Shown: piece after piece, positions 44,782-52,749 of the stretch
Numbering within the stretch: the stretch's first letter is position 1
Layout of the letters: every line of letters starts with the position of its first letter
Origin: Microvirga lenta
GTDB taxonomy: Bacteria; Pseudomonadota; Alphaproteobacteria; Rhizobiales; Beijerinckiaceae
Reading direction: 5' to 3'
Length of the DNA stretch: 64,000 nucleotides
Assembly: GCF_020532555.1 (NCBI RefSeq)
Contig: NZ_JAJBBR010000004.1
Span: 372,001 to 436,000 of the forward strand
Program-made: the position numbers and the translations under genes
Notes under the pieces: model-generated
Told to the model about the DNA's origin: nothing
Database searches by the model: none
The model's input: the letters and a program-made list of their open reading frames with translations, nothing else

Positions 44782-45987
44782 TTATTCCTTCCGAACCGCC
44801 TTGACCTCCGCTTCGGAAGGCATGAAGGACGCGCCGTCCTTGTAGGTCCAGTCGGTCATGCCGCCGGTCGCGCCCTGCTGGACGAGCTTGCCGACCCAGG
44901 CGCCCATGGTGGACTGGTGATCGATGCCGCGCATCGTCACGGGGCCGATGATCGTGTCGAACTTCGCGTCCTCGAGCGCCTTGATGAGAGCTTCCGTCTC
45001 GACGGATCCTGCCCGTTCGATCGCATCGCGGATCATGTACACGGTCATGTATCCGAGGAGCGAACCGAGACGGGGCGTCTCGTTGAATTTCGCGCGGTAG
45101 GCCTCCACGAAGGCCTTGTGCTTCGGCTCGGTGATCTGGTCCCAAGGGTAGCCGGTCACGGTCCAGCCTTCCGGCACCTCGTCCTTCAGGGGCAGGAGCC
45201 ATTCGGGCTCGCCGGTCAGCAGGGAGAGAACCGTGGCATCCTCGAACAGGCCTCGGGTGTTGCCCTCGCGCACGAACTGGGTGAGGTCGGGGCCGAACAG
45301 CACGTTGAAGATGCCGTCGGGCCGCGCCTGTTCGAGGGCCGACACGGTCGCGCCGGCCTCGATCTTGCCCAGCGCGGGATATTGCTCCGCGACGATCTCG
45401 GCCCCGGGAACGCGCTCCTTGATCAGGCGCTTGAACACCTCGGCCGCCGACTGGCCGTATTCGTAGTTCGGCGCCACGATGGCCCAGCGCTTGGCGCCGG
45501 AGGCCTTCGCCTGCTCCACCAGCATGCCGACCTGCATGAAGTTGTTGGGGCGGATGCGGAAGGTGTACCGGTTGCCCTGCGCCATCGTGATGGCGTCGGT
45601 CAGCGGCTCCGCGGCCACGTAGACGATCTTCTTCTGGTTGGCGTAGTCCGCCATGGCGACGCCGACATTGGACAGGAAGGAGCCGAACAGAAGCGACACG
45701 CCCTCACGCGTCACCAGTTCGTCGGCAACCCGGGTCGCGTCGCCCGTCGTGGCGCCGTCGTCGCGGGAGACGATTTCGAGCTTGCGGCCGAGCACGCCGC
45801 CCTTGGCGTTGATCTCGTCCAGGGCCATCTGCCAGCCATTGCGGTAGGGCACGGTAAAGGCGGCCCATTTGGAGTAGGAGTTGAGCTCCCCGAGCTTGAT
45901 GGGGGCCTGCTGCGCCTGAACGGCCGGTGCTGCAAGCGCGAGCGCCGCTCCAAGAGCCAGCCAGCGGATCATCGATATCGTCGCCAT
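44782..45987 (-). CDS. ABC transporter substrate-binding protein, LivJ/AmiC type
   Basis: A 401-aa periplasmic type I binding protein with a signal peptide (about 26 residues, ending A-V-Q-A). The G-x-V-L-G-R-K-L-E-I-V and D-D-G-A-T-T motif and the GSFLSNVGVAMADYANQKK ligand segment are typical of the family. First gene of the operon with the fused permease and both ATPases, 56 bases upstream of the permease. GGAAGGGT precedes the start. The 157-base interval shared with the divergent amidase contains their promoters but no clear operator. Confidence 0.88.
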   Translation of the reverse strand: MATISMIRWLALGAALALAAPAVQAQQAPIKLGELNSYSKWAAFTVPYRNGWQMALDEINAKGGVLGRKLEIVSRDDGATTGDATRVADELVTREGVSLLFGSFLSNVGVAMADYANQKKIVYVAAEPLTDAITMAQGNRYTFRIRPNNFMQVGMLVEQAKASGAKRWAIVAPNYEYGQSAAEVFKRLIKERVPGAEIVAEQYPALGKIEAGATVSALEQARPDGIFNVLFGPDLTQFVREGNTRGLFEDATVLSLLTGEPEWLLPLKDEVPEGWTVTGYPWDQITEPKHKAFVEAYRAKFNETPRLGSLLGYMTVYMIRDAIERAGSVETEALIKALEDAKFDTIIGPVTMRGIDHQSTMGAWVGKLVQQGATGGMTDWTYKDGASFMPSEAEVKAVRKE

Positions 45988-46144
45988 ACTCGTACCCTTC
46001 CTGGGAGGACTTGCGAGGATGTAGGGCCATTCATGACGTGAAGGAAGACTTATTGCGGCTCAAGGCCGGAATTCCTGCCTTGCTGCCCCTCCGGGCGGGT
46101 GACAAAGTGATGCCCCGTTTCCCCTCACGCTGATCAAGGTTTCC

Positions 46145-47338
46145 ATGCTGCTCAATGCCGATCCCGCCCGTGCCTTCATGCCCTATCCGGCCGCTGCGGT
46201 GCCCCATGCCGACCGCGGACCGCTTTCAGGGCTGACCTTCGCCGCGAAGGACCTGTTCGACGTGGCAGGCTATCCGACGAGCAGCGGGTCGCCCCACATG
46301 CTCGCGATGTCGGGCATCAAGACCCGGACGGCCCCGACGGTGCAGAGGCTCCTCGAAGCGGGCGCCCGCCTCGTCGGCAAGACGATCACGGACGAGCTCG
46401 CCTTTTCGATGAGCGGCAAGAACGCTCATTTCGGCACGCCGGTGAACGGGGGTGCGCCGGACCGGATTCCCGGCGGCTCCTCGTCCGGCTCCGCAGCTGC
46501 CGTATCCAACGGGCTCTGCGATTTCGCCCTCGGAACCGATACGGGCGGGTCGGTGCGGGCGCCGGCCAGCCATTGCGGGCTCTTCGGCATCCGCCCGACC
46601 CATGGCCGCGTCAGCCTGGAGGGCTGCCACGATCTGGCGCCGTCCTTCGACACCTGCGGATATTTCACCCGGGATGGGGCCACGTTCGTCCGTGTCGGCG
46701 AGGTGCTGCTCGGGGAGGATCGGGTTCCCCTCCCGGAAAAACCCAGGGCTCTCCTGGCCAGGGACGCCTTCGGGCTGCTCAACGGCACCGTGCGGGAGGC
46801 CCTTGCGCCTGCCCTTCGCCGCATCGAGGTCGTTCTGGGGCAGCCTGACGAAAAGGACGTCGCGCCGGACGGTTTCACCTCGCTCTATTGGGGCATGCGC
46901 TACATCCAGAGCCGGGAGGCCTGGACCGTCGACGGCGCCATGATCGAGCGCTACCGGCCGCCCCTCGGCCCGGGCGTCGGGGACCGGTTCGAGTTCTCGC
47001 GGGGCGTCACGGATCGACAGGTGACCGAGGCGCAGGCGATCCGGAGCGCCTTCCGGGAGCGCTTCGAAGCCCTGTTCGGCAGGGATGGGGTGCTGATCCT
47101 GCCCACCATGCCCGATGTGGCGCCTCTGCTCTCGGAGAGCGACGAGGCGCTGAACGATTATCGCAACAACGCCATAAACCTGCTTTGCCTGTCGGTTCTG
47201 TCGGGCCTGCCGCAGGTCTCGATTCCCCTCGCTTCGCGCCTCGGAGCGCCTCTGGGGATTTCGATCATGGGGCCGGCCGGTTCCGATCTGAGCCTCGTTG
47301 CCCTTGCCGCCCGGATTGCGGATGGGGCCTCGGCCTGA
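46145..47338 (+). CDS. Amidase signature-family amidase
   Basis: A 397-aa cytosolic amidase using the Ser-cisSer-Lys triad: Lys35 (AAKDLFDV), the GGSSSG loop (about 111-115) giving the cis-Ser, and nucleophile Ser136 in GTDTGGSVR. It hydrolyses an amide to acid plus ammonia; relatives include indole-acetamide hydrolases and AtzE-type enzymes. It is shorter than GatA (about 480), so it is not the tRNA amidotransferase. Divergent from the solute ABC operon, so the transported compound is probably its substrate (inference). Confidence 0.88.
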   Translation: MLLNADPARAFMPYPAAAVPHADRGPLSGLTFAAKDLFDVAGYPTSSGSPHMLAMSGIKTRTAPTVQRLLEAGARLVGKTITDELAFSMSGKNAHFGTPVNGGAPDRIPGGSSSGSAAAVSNGLCDFALGTDTGGSVRAPASHCGLFGIRPTHGRVSLEGCHDLAPSFDTCGYFTRDGATFVRVGEVLLGEDRVPLPEKPRALLARDAFGLLNGTVREALAPALRRIEVVLGQPDEKDVAPDGFTSLYWGMRYIQSREAWTVDGAMIERYRPPLGPGVGDRFEFSRGVTDRQVTEAQAIRSAFRERFEALFGRDGVLILPTMPDVAPLLSESDEALNDYRNNAINLLCLSVLSGLPQVSIPLASRLGAPLGISIMGPAGSDLSLVALAARIADGASA

Positions 47339-47409
47339 TCGAACCGAGATCCGGGCACCAGAGTTACCGGCAGGACGAGAGAAGCCGAAGAGGGGGCTGA
47401 GGGGGACAC

Positions 47410-48288
47410 ATGACCAATCCAGTCGTTCATCCGGAAACGCCGCATGTCGCCGTGGCAAGCGCCTGCACGGTCGGCGAGGGGGCCCTCTGGGACCACAGGA
47501 CCGGAACCGTGTTCTGGGTCGACATCAAGAACCCGGGCATCTGGCGCTATCACCCGGAGACGGGCGAGCACTCCCGGATCGGGGCTCCCGAACGGGTCGG
47601 CTTCGTGGCCCTCACGGCGGACCCGGATGTGGTGGTCGCCGGGTTCAAGAAGGGCATCGCGCGGTTCGACCTGCGTGACGGCACGGTCCAGCCGCTCGTT
47701 TCCCCCGAGCCCGAGCAGCCGGGAAACCGCATCAATGACGGGGATGTGGGACACGACGGCGCGCTCTACTTCGGCACCATGGACGATGAGGAGGAGCATC
47801 CCACCGGATCGTTCTGGCGCTGGGACGGCAAGGAGCTGGCCCAGTTCCACAAGGGCTTCATCGTCACCAACGGCCCCGCCATCAGCCATGACGGGCAGAC
47901 GCTCTACGCCACGGACACCATGGGTGGGACGATCTATGCCCTCGATCTGGACCAGGGCCGTGTCGGCGAGCCCCGCCGCTTCGTCCAGTTCGAGAAGGGC
48001 TGGGGCTATCCCGACGGCATGGCCGTCGATGCCGAGGGATACCTGTGGGTCTGCCACTGGGGCGGATCCCGCATCAGCCGCTTCGCTCCGGACGGGTCCA
48101 TCGAGCGGATCCTCCCCGTGCCTACCGCGCAAGTGACGAAATGCGCTTTCGGCGGCCCGGATCTCACCACCCTCTACATCTCCACGGCGGCCATCGGCCA
48201 CGATCCGCATATCGACCCCATGGCGGGCCACCTCTTCGTGGTGGAGACCGGCATCCGCGGCATGAAGACGAACATCTTCGAAGGATAA
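47410..48288 (+). CDS. SMP-30/gluconolactonase/LRE-like lactonase
   Basis: A 292-aa six-bladed beta-propeller hydrolase of the SMP-30 family, likely a sugar lactonase (L-arabino-, D-galactono- or gluconolactone). Visible landmarks are EGALWDHRTGTVFWVDI near the start, the NDGDVGHDGALYFGTMDD metal-binding blade and the D-x-x-G central block. The aldose 1-epimerase gene follows after three bases, so a sugar is probably oxidised by an unlinked dehydrogenase to the lactone hydrolysed here. The upstream 71-base gap to the amidase shows no terminator. Confidence 0.85.
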   Translation: MTNPVVHPETPHVAVASACTVGEGALWDHRTGTVFWVDIKNPGIWRYHPETGEHSRIGAPERVGFVALTADPDVVVAGFKKGIARFDLRDGTVQPLVSPEPEQPGNRINDGDVGHDGALYFGTMDDEEEHPTGSFWRWDGKELAQFHKGFIVTNGPAISHDGQTLYATDTMGGTIYALDLDQGRVGEPRRFVQFEKGWGYPDGMAVDAEGYLWVCHWGGSRISRFAPDGSIERILPVPTAQVTKCAFGGPDLTTLYISTAAIGHDPHIDPMAGHLFVVETGIRGMKTNIFEG

Positions 48289-48291
48289 GCC

Positions 48292-49308
48292 ATGACGATC
48301 GAACGGTTCGGCTCCATCGACGGGGAGGACGTCCTCGAAATCACCCTCAAGGGGCCGGACGGGATCGAGATGCGCGTCCTGACCTGGGGCGCCGTGGTGC
48401 GGGACCTGATCGTGCCTGCCGCCGAAGGGCCTCAAAGAACGGTGCTGGGGCTCAATTCCATCGAGGACTACGTTGCCCACTCCCCCTATTTCGGTGCCAT
48501 CGTCGGGCGCTACGCGAACCGCATCGGGCAGGCCCGCTTCGCCCTGGACGGGGAAGCGTTCAGGCTCGATGCCAATGAAGGCCGCAATCAGCTTCACGGC
48601 GGCTCCAGGGGCTTCGGGACCCGCCTGTGGACGATCATCGACCATCAGCCCTCCAGCCTGACCCTCGCTCTCGTATCCGAGGACGGCGATATGGGATATC
48701 CGGGCCGCCTCATCGCCACCTGCACCTACTCCCTGCACGAGCCGGCGACGGTGCGGATCGCCCTGGAGGCCACATGCGACCGGCCCACTCCGGTCAACCT
48801 CACGACGCACGGCTACTTCAACCTGGATGGCAGCTCCGACATCTCGTCCCATCATCTGATGATCAAGGCAGATTACATCACCCCCACCACGCCCGATCTC
48901 ATCCCGACCGGCGAGATCAGGAAGGTGGAGAGCACCGACTACGATTTCACCACCTTACGGCCCATCGGCGCGGCGCAGCTGATGCAGCGGCGCATTTCGT
49001 ACGACACCAATTACGTGCTCCAGAGCGACGGCGGCGAGCTGGCCCATGCCGCTACGTTAACATCGCTCAAGAACGGCCTCGCGATGGAACTCTGGACCAC
49101 GGAGCCGGGCGTCCAGTTCTATGACGGGCACATGCTGGACATTCCCGTTCCGGGCCTGGGGGGAGCACGGTACGGATCGCACGCGGGGCTTTGCCTAGAA
49201 CCGCAGCGTTTTCCCGACGGCCCCAATAAGGCCCATTTTCCCCCGTGTATCTTGGTGCCGGGAGTGGTGTCCCGGCAGATCAGCGAGCTGCGATTCGCGT
49301 CGGAGTGA
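48292..49308 (+). CDS. galM: Aldose 1-epimerase (mutarotase)
   Basis: A 338-aa cytosolic mutarotase interconverting alpha and beta anomers. Conserved segments: GRYANRIGQARFALDGE near residue 65, then the active-site NQLHGG, and NLTTHGYFNLDG with the catalytic His, then the Glu region at the C-terminus (HAGLCLEPQRFPD). Length typical. Coupled to the lactonase gene (three-base gap), it would supply the anomer used by a sugar dehydrogenase. Its stop is immediately followed by a promoter-like site for the 59-aa gene. Confidence 0.9.
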   Translation: MTIERFGSIDGEDVLEITLKGPDGIEMRVLTWGAVVRDLIVPAAEGPQRTVLGLNSIEDYVAHSPYFGAIVGRYANRIGQARFALDGEAFRLDANEGRNQLHGGSRGFGTRLWTIIDHQPSSLTLALVSEDGDMGYPGRLIATCTYSLHEPATVRIALEATCDRPTPVNLTTHGYFNLDGSSDISSHHLMIKADYITPTTPDLIPTGEIRKVESTDYDFTTLRPIGAAQLMQRRISYDTNYVLQSDGGELAHAATLTSLKNGLAMELWTTEPGVQFYDGHMLDIPVPGLGGARYGSHAGLCLEPQRFPDGPNKAHFPPCILVPGVVSRQISELRFASE

Positions 49309-49334
49309 GGAACCCGGCAGCCAGCGTAACGGTT
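49309..49334 (+). promoter_or_regulatory. Near-consensus EcfG-type promoter (GGAAC-N17-GGTT)
   Basis: GGAAC at 49309-49313 and GGTT at 49331-49334 with a 17-base spacer match the EcfG consensus except for the first base of CGTT. It lies 57 bases ahead of the 59-aa gene at 49391. Confidence 0.4.
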
Positions 49335-49390
49335 GTCTTTGCGGCGTTGCGTCTCGACAATAACGACAAGCCAAGAAAGGGAGATCCGCC

Positions 49391-49570
49391 ATGCCGGTGC
49401 TCGATGCGAAAGCCCTGAAGACAGACCCGAAAGGGGCGGCTTTCCTGTTGGGCGTCCTGCGTCGCACTCCCGTGTCGCCTCCCAAGGACGAGTCCAAACA
49501 GGGCGCGGCGCAGATCCGCTCCGATCGGCGCCGCGAGGAATTTCGGCAGGAAGGCACCACGCGCCCCTGA
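49391..49570 (+). CDS. Small basic hypothetical protein (59 aa)
   Basis: A 59-aa ORF with a strong AAAGGGAGA Shine-Dalgarno. The sequence starts MPVLDAKALK and is hydrophilic, Arg/Lys-rich in its second half (SDRRREEFRQ), with one short hydrophobic helix AAFLLGV. No family is recognised. Its own promoter-like site and a hairpin at its end argue for a real gene rather than a chance ORF, but conservation cannot be checked here. It might be a stress-induced small protein. Confidence 0.6.
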   Translation: MPVLDAKALKTDPKGAAFLLGVLRRTPVSPPKDESKQGAAQIRSDRRREEFRQEGTTRP

Positions 49571-49577
49571 GGGGCGC
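49561..49577. terminator. Hairpin between the 59-aa gene and the M3 peptidase gene
   Basis: A perfect 7-bp inverted repeat GCGCCCC / GGGGCGC with loop TGA (the stop codon itself). No T-run. It lies in the ten-base gap between convergent genes. Confidence 0.45.
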
Positions 49578-49579
49578 AT

Positions 49580-51655
49580 TCAGGCCGCCGGGGTCGCGAC
49601 CAGGCCCCGCTTCGCCAGCAGCGCATCCGGAGTCGGCAGACGGCCGCGGAAGGCCTTATAGGCCTCGGCCGGATCGCGAAGGTTGCCGGCCGAATAGATG
49701 AAGCGCTTGAGCTTGTCCGCCAGCTCGCCGTTGAAGGCGTCGCCCGTTTCCTCGAAGGCCGTGAAGGCATCCGCGTCCAGCACTTCGGACCAGAGATAGC
49801 TGTAATAGCCCGAAGAATAGCCGTCGCCGGAAAAGACGTGGGCGAAATGGGGCGTGCGGTGCCGCATGATGATCTCGCGCGGCATGCCGATCCTCTCCAG
49901 GGACTGCTTCTCGAACGCGGCCGCATCCAGTTCGCCCGGATCGGCAAGGCGGTGAAGATCGATGTCCACGAAGGCGGAGGCCAGATACTCGACCGTCGCA
50001 AAGCCCTGATTGAAGTTGCGTGCCGCCATCAGGCGCTGCAGCAGCTCCTCCGGGATCGGCTCGCCCGTGCGGTAGTGGGTTGCATAACGGCGCAGAATGT
50101 CCGGCTGCGACAGCCAGTGTTCGTAAAGCTGGGACGGCAGCTCCACGAAATCCGTCGATACGCTCGTACCCGCGAGCAGCGGATAGGTCACGTTCGAGAG
50201 CAGGCCGTGAAGGGCATGGCCGAATTCGTGAAAGAGCGTGCGCGCATCGTCGAAGCTCAGCAGCGAGGGCTCGCCCGGTCCGCCCTTGGCGAAGTTCATC
50301 ACGTTCACGATGATGGGGCGAATGTCGCCGGTGAGCCGCTCCTGCGAGCGGAAGGCGCTCATCCAGGCGCCGCTGCGCTTGGAGCTCCGCGCAAAATAAT
50401 CGCCGATGAAGATGCCGATCGGCGCTCCTCCTGAATCCCTGACCTGCCAGGCCCGAATGTCAGGATGGTAGCGCGGGAAATCCTGCAGTTCCTCGAAAGT
50501 GAGACCGAACAGGCGATGGGCCGTGTCGAAAGCGGCCTCGATGATGCGGTCGAGCTGAAAGTAAGGCTTGATGGTGGCCTCGTCGAGATTGTGCCGGGCC
50601 ATGCGCACCTGTTCGGCATAGTAGCGCCAATCCCAGGGCGCGATTTCGATGTTTTCGCCCTGGGACTGGGCCTGCGCCTGCAGGTCGTCCCGCTCACGCC
50701 GTGCGCGCTCGCGGGCCGGTGTCCAGACCTCGTTGAGGAGCTTGAGCACCGCATCGGGTGTCTTCGCCATGGTGTCGGCGAGCTTGAAATCGGCGAAGGT
50801 CTCGTAGCCCAGAAGCTTGGCCCGCTCCGCGCGGAGCGCCACCATCTCGGCGATGATGGCCTTGTTGTCCGTCGCATTGCCCGAATCGCCCCGTGCAGCC
50901 CAGGCCTTGAAGGCCTGCTCCCGCAGATCGCGGCGGCTGGAGAACTGCAGGAACGGCTCGATGCTGGAGCGCGAGAGGGTGATGACGTGCTTGCCTTTCA
51001 ACCCGGAATCCTCGGCGGCCTGCGCCGCGGCCTCGCGCAGGAACGAGGGAAGGCCGGCCAAATCCGCCTCGCCGTCGAGGACGAGCTTGTACGACCTTTC
51101 GTCGGCCAGGACGTTCTGGGCGAACTGCGTGCCGAGGGAGGCCAGCCGCTCCGTGATGGCAGCCAACCGCTTCTTCTTCTCGGGGTCCAACTGGGCGCCG
51201 GCGCGAATGAAGATCGTGCGGTAGCGGTCCAGAACCCGGGCCTGCTCCGGGTTCAGGCCCAGGCGCTCACGGTCCCGGTAGAGCGCTTCGACGCGCTGGA
51301 AGAGCGCCTCGTTCATGAAGATGCTGTTGCGGTGCTTGGCGAGGATCGGGGCCATTTCGCGCTCGATGGCCTGGATCGCATCGTTCGTGTGCGAGCCCGC
51401 AAGGTTGAAGAACACCCCGCCGACACGCTTCAGCGCCAGGCCGCTGCGCTCCAGCGCCTCGATGGTGTTGGCGAAGGTGGGCTTCTCGGAGCTGCCGGCA
51501 ATGGTGGCGATTTCCGCCTGCTGCTCGGCGAGAGCCGTGTCGAAGGCGGGCCTGAAATGCTCGGGCGCGATGCTCTCGAAGGGCGGAAGACCGTGCGGGC
51601 CCGTCCAAGGGCGAAGGAGAGGGTTGGCCGTGCCGGCTTGGTCGGATGCAGTCAT
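49580..51655 (-). CDS. M3-family oligopeptidase (oligopeptidase A / dipeptidyl carboxypeptidase)
   Basis: A 691-aa cytosolic zinc metallopeptidase. The HEFGH motif is at residues 476-480 with the downstream E in the usual spacing, preceded by the long alpha-helical N-terminal part that forms the closed channel restricting it to short peptides. Length matches PrlC/Dcp (about 680 aa). Single gene with the upstream 127-base interval free of features. Whether it is OpdA-like or Dcp-like cannot be settled from sequence alone. Confidence 0.93.
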   Translation of the reverse strand: MTASDQAGTANPLLRPWTGPHGLPPFESIAPEHFRPAFDTALAEQQAEIATIAGSSEKPTFANTIEALERSGLALKRVGGVFFNLAGSHTNDAIQAIEREMAPILAKHRNSIFMNEALFQRVEALYRDRERLGLNPEQARVLDRYRTIFIRAGAQLDPEKKKRLAAITERLASLGTQFAQNVLADERSYKLVLDGEADLAGLPSFLREAAAQAAEDSGLKGKHVITLSRSSIEPFLQFSSRRDLREQAFKAWAARGDSGNATDNKAIIAEMVALRAERAKLLGYETFADFKLADTMAKTPDAVLKLLNEVWTPARERARRERDDLQAQAQSQGENIEIAPWDWRYYAEQVRMARHNLDEATIKPYFQLDRIIEAAFDTAHRLFGLTFEELQDFPRYHPDIRAWQVRDSGGAPIGIFIGDYFARSSKRSGAWMSAFRSQERLTGDIRPIIVNVMNFAKGGPGEPSLLSFDDARTLFHEFGHALHGLLSNVTYPLLAGTSVSTDFVELPSQLYEHWLSQPDILRRYATHYRTGEPIPEELLQRLMAARNFNQGFATVEYLASAFVDIDLHRLADPGELDAAAFEKQSLERIGMPREIIMRHRTPHFAHVFSGDGYSSGYYSYLWSEVLDADAFTAFEETGDAFNGELADKLKRFIYSAGNLRDPAEAYKAFRGRLPTPDALLAKRGLVATPAA

Positions 51656-51782
51656 GGGATCTCCTTGCCGATGTCGTTGCTGGGCGGAGTCTTAAAGCAT
51701 TTTGCGCGGATGTGGACCCGGCCGGCGCAAAATGCCCGAGACGTGAAGACGAGCCGCCTCAGCATGGCGCAGCTTCATGATC

Positions 51783-52571
51783 TCACCCGTTCACGGAAAA
51801 CGGCGAGGGCCCCGCGCCCGCTTCCGAGGACAGATGGCGCCGGAGAAAAGTCAGCGCCCGCTGGGTCGCATCCCGATGAGCCTCGCCCCGAAAGCCATGG
51901 GCCTGCTCGGGATAGACTTTGATTTCGTGCGGTACGGCCTGCTGCCGCAGGAGAGCCTCGATGGCATAGGCGTTCGAGACGGGAACAATGGGATCCATGC
52001 CCCCGTGCAGGATGAGAGTGGGCGGCAGGCGGGCATCCTGCGCGATGGCCCCGTGAGGCAGAGGACCGAAATAGTTCACCAGCGCCTTGATGCGCCGGTC
52101 TGCGCTCGAAACGGCGAGACCGAGGGCTGCACCAAGGGAGATGCCGACGATCCCGATGCGGCTGGAATCCGCATTCGCGTGGCTGGACACCCAGGCAAGG
52201 GCATCGTTTACCGTCTCCATCCAGAGCTGGAAGTTCTGGAACAGCGTACTGAAGGAAGCGCGCCTTTCGCCGGTGCGGTCGAGGTAATGGACAAGGTGAA
52301 CCTGATATCCTGCGCCGGCGATGCTGCGCGCTCCCTCGCGATACTGGTCGTGGCCGCTCAATCCGTCGGCCCCGTGGAGCATGAGCACGGCGGGGCGTGG
52401 CGCGGTCCCGCTCGTCTGGAAGACGTCGACGGCGATGGACCTGCCGCCGCTCCTGAAGGTTTGGCGTTGTTCCGTCACAGGCATCGAGGTTGGCTTTCCG
52501 TCTTGGGATTGGGCAGGAGGGGAGGCAGCAAGAGCTGTCCCGATCAGGAGCGTTCGTCTGGTGATCGACAT
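51783..52571 (-). CDS. Exported dienelactone hydrolase-family alpha/beta hydrolase
   Basis: A 262-aa hydrolase. The first 22 residues form a signal peptide with an R-R-T-L-L motif that fits the Tat pathway. The catalytic triad reads Ser145 (GISLG), Asp193 (HGGMDPIVP) and His225 (AHGFRG). Classic dienelactone hydrolases use Cys; here it is Ser, so an esterase or peptidase-like role is likely. The start ATG 52571 is preferred because it yields the signal peptide. Divergent from the AI-2E transporter gene; the 178-base interval shows no clear promoter. Confidence 0.82.
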   Translation of the reverse strand: MSITRRTLLIGTALAASPPAQSQDGKPTSMPVTEQRQTFRSGGRSIAVDVFQTSGTAPRPAVLMLHGADGLSGHDQYREGARSIAGAGYQVHLVHYLDRTGERRASFSTLFQNFQLWMETVNDALAWVSSHANADSSRIGIVGISLGAALGLAVSSADRRIKALVNYFGPLPHGAIAQDARLPPTLILHGGMDPIVPVSNAYAIEALLRQQAVPHEIKVYPEQAHGFRGEAHRDATQRALTFLRRHLSSEAGAGPSPFSVNG

Positions 52572-52749
52572 GGATCCGGTGGGGCTAGGCAACCGTGATG
52601 ATGAAGAGATAGGAACGGGTTTTCCCCTGTCCGAGACGGCAAAAGGTCCCACGATCCGCTTCGCCTAACGGCCAAGGATCGTTCGGCTGTTCCGGGCGTT
52701 GTCGTGCTGGCCGCTGGGATCCCCTCAGGGCCGGACAGAGATCCAATCC

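Noticed and set aside
42899-44845. A 648-codon plus-strand open frame
   Set aside because: It runs antisense to the livHM fusion; the product is composed mainly of Arg, Asp, Glu, His and Gly without any domain.
52667-52693. GGAAC and CGTT on the minus strand ahead of the secreted hydrolase gene
   Set aside because: The spacer is 18 bases, outside the 16-17 range for EcfG promoters, and it lies almost 100 bases from the start codon.
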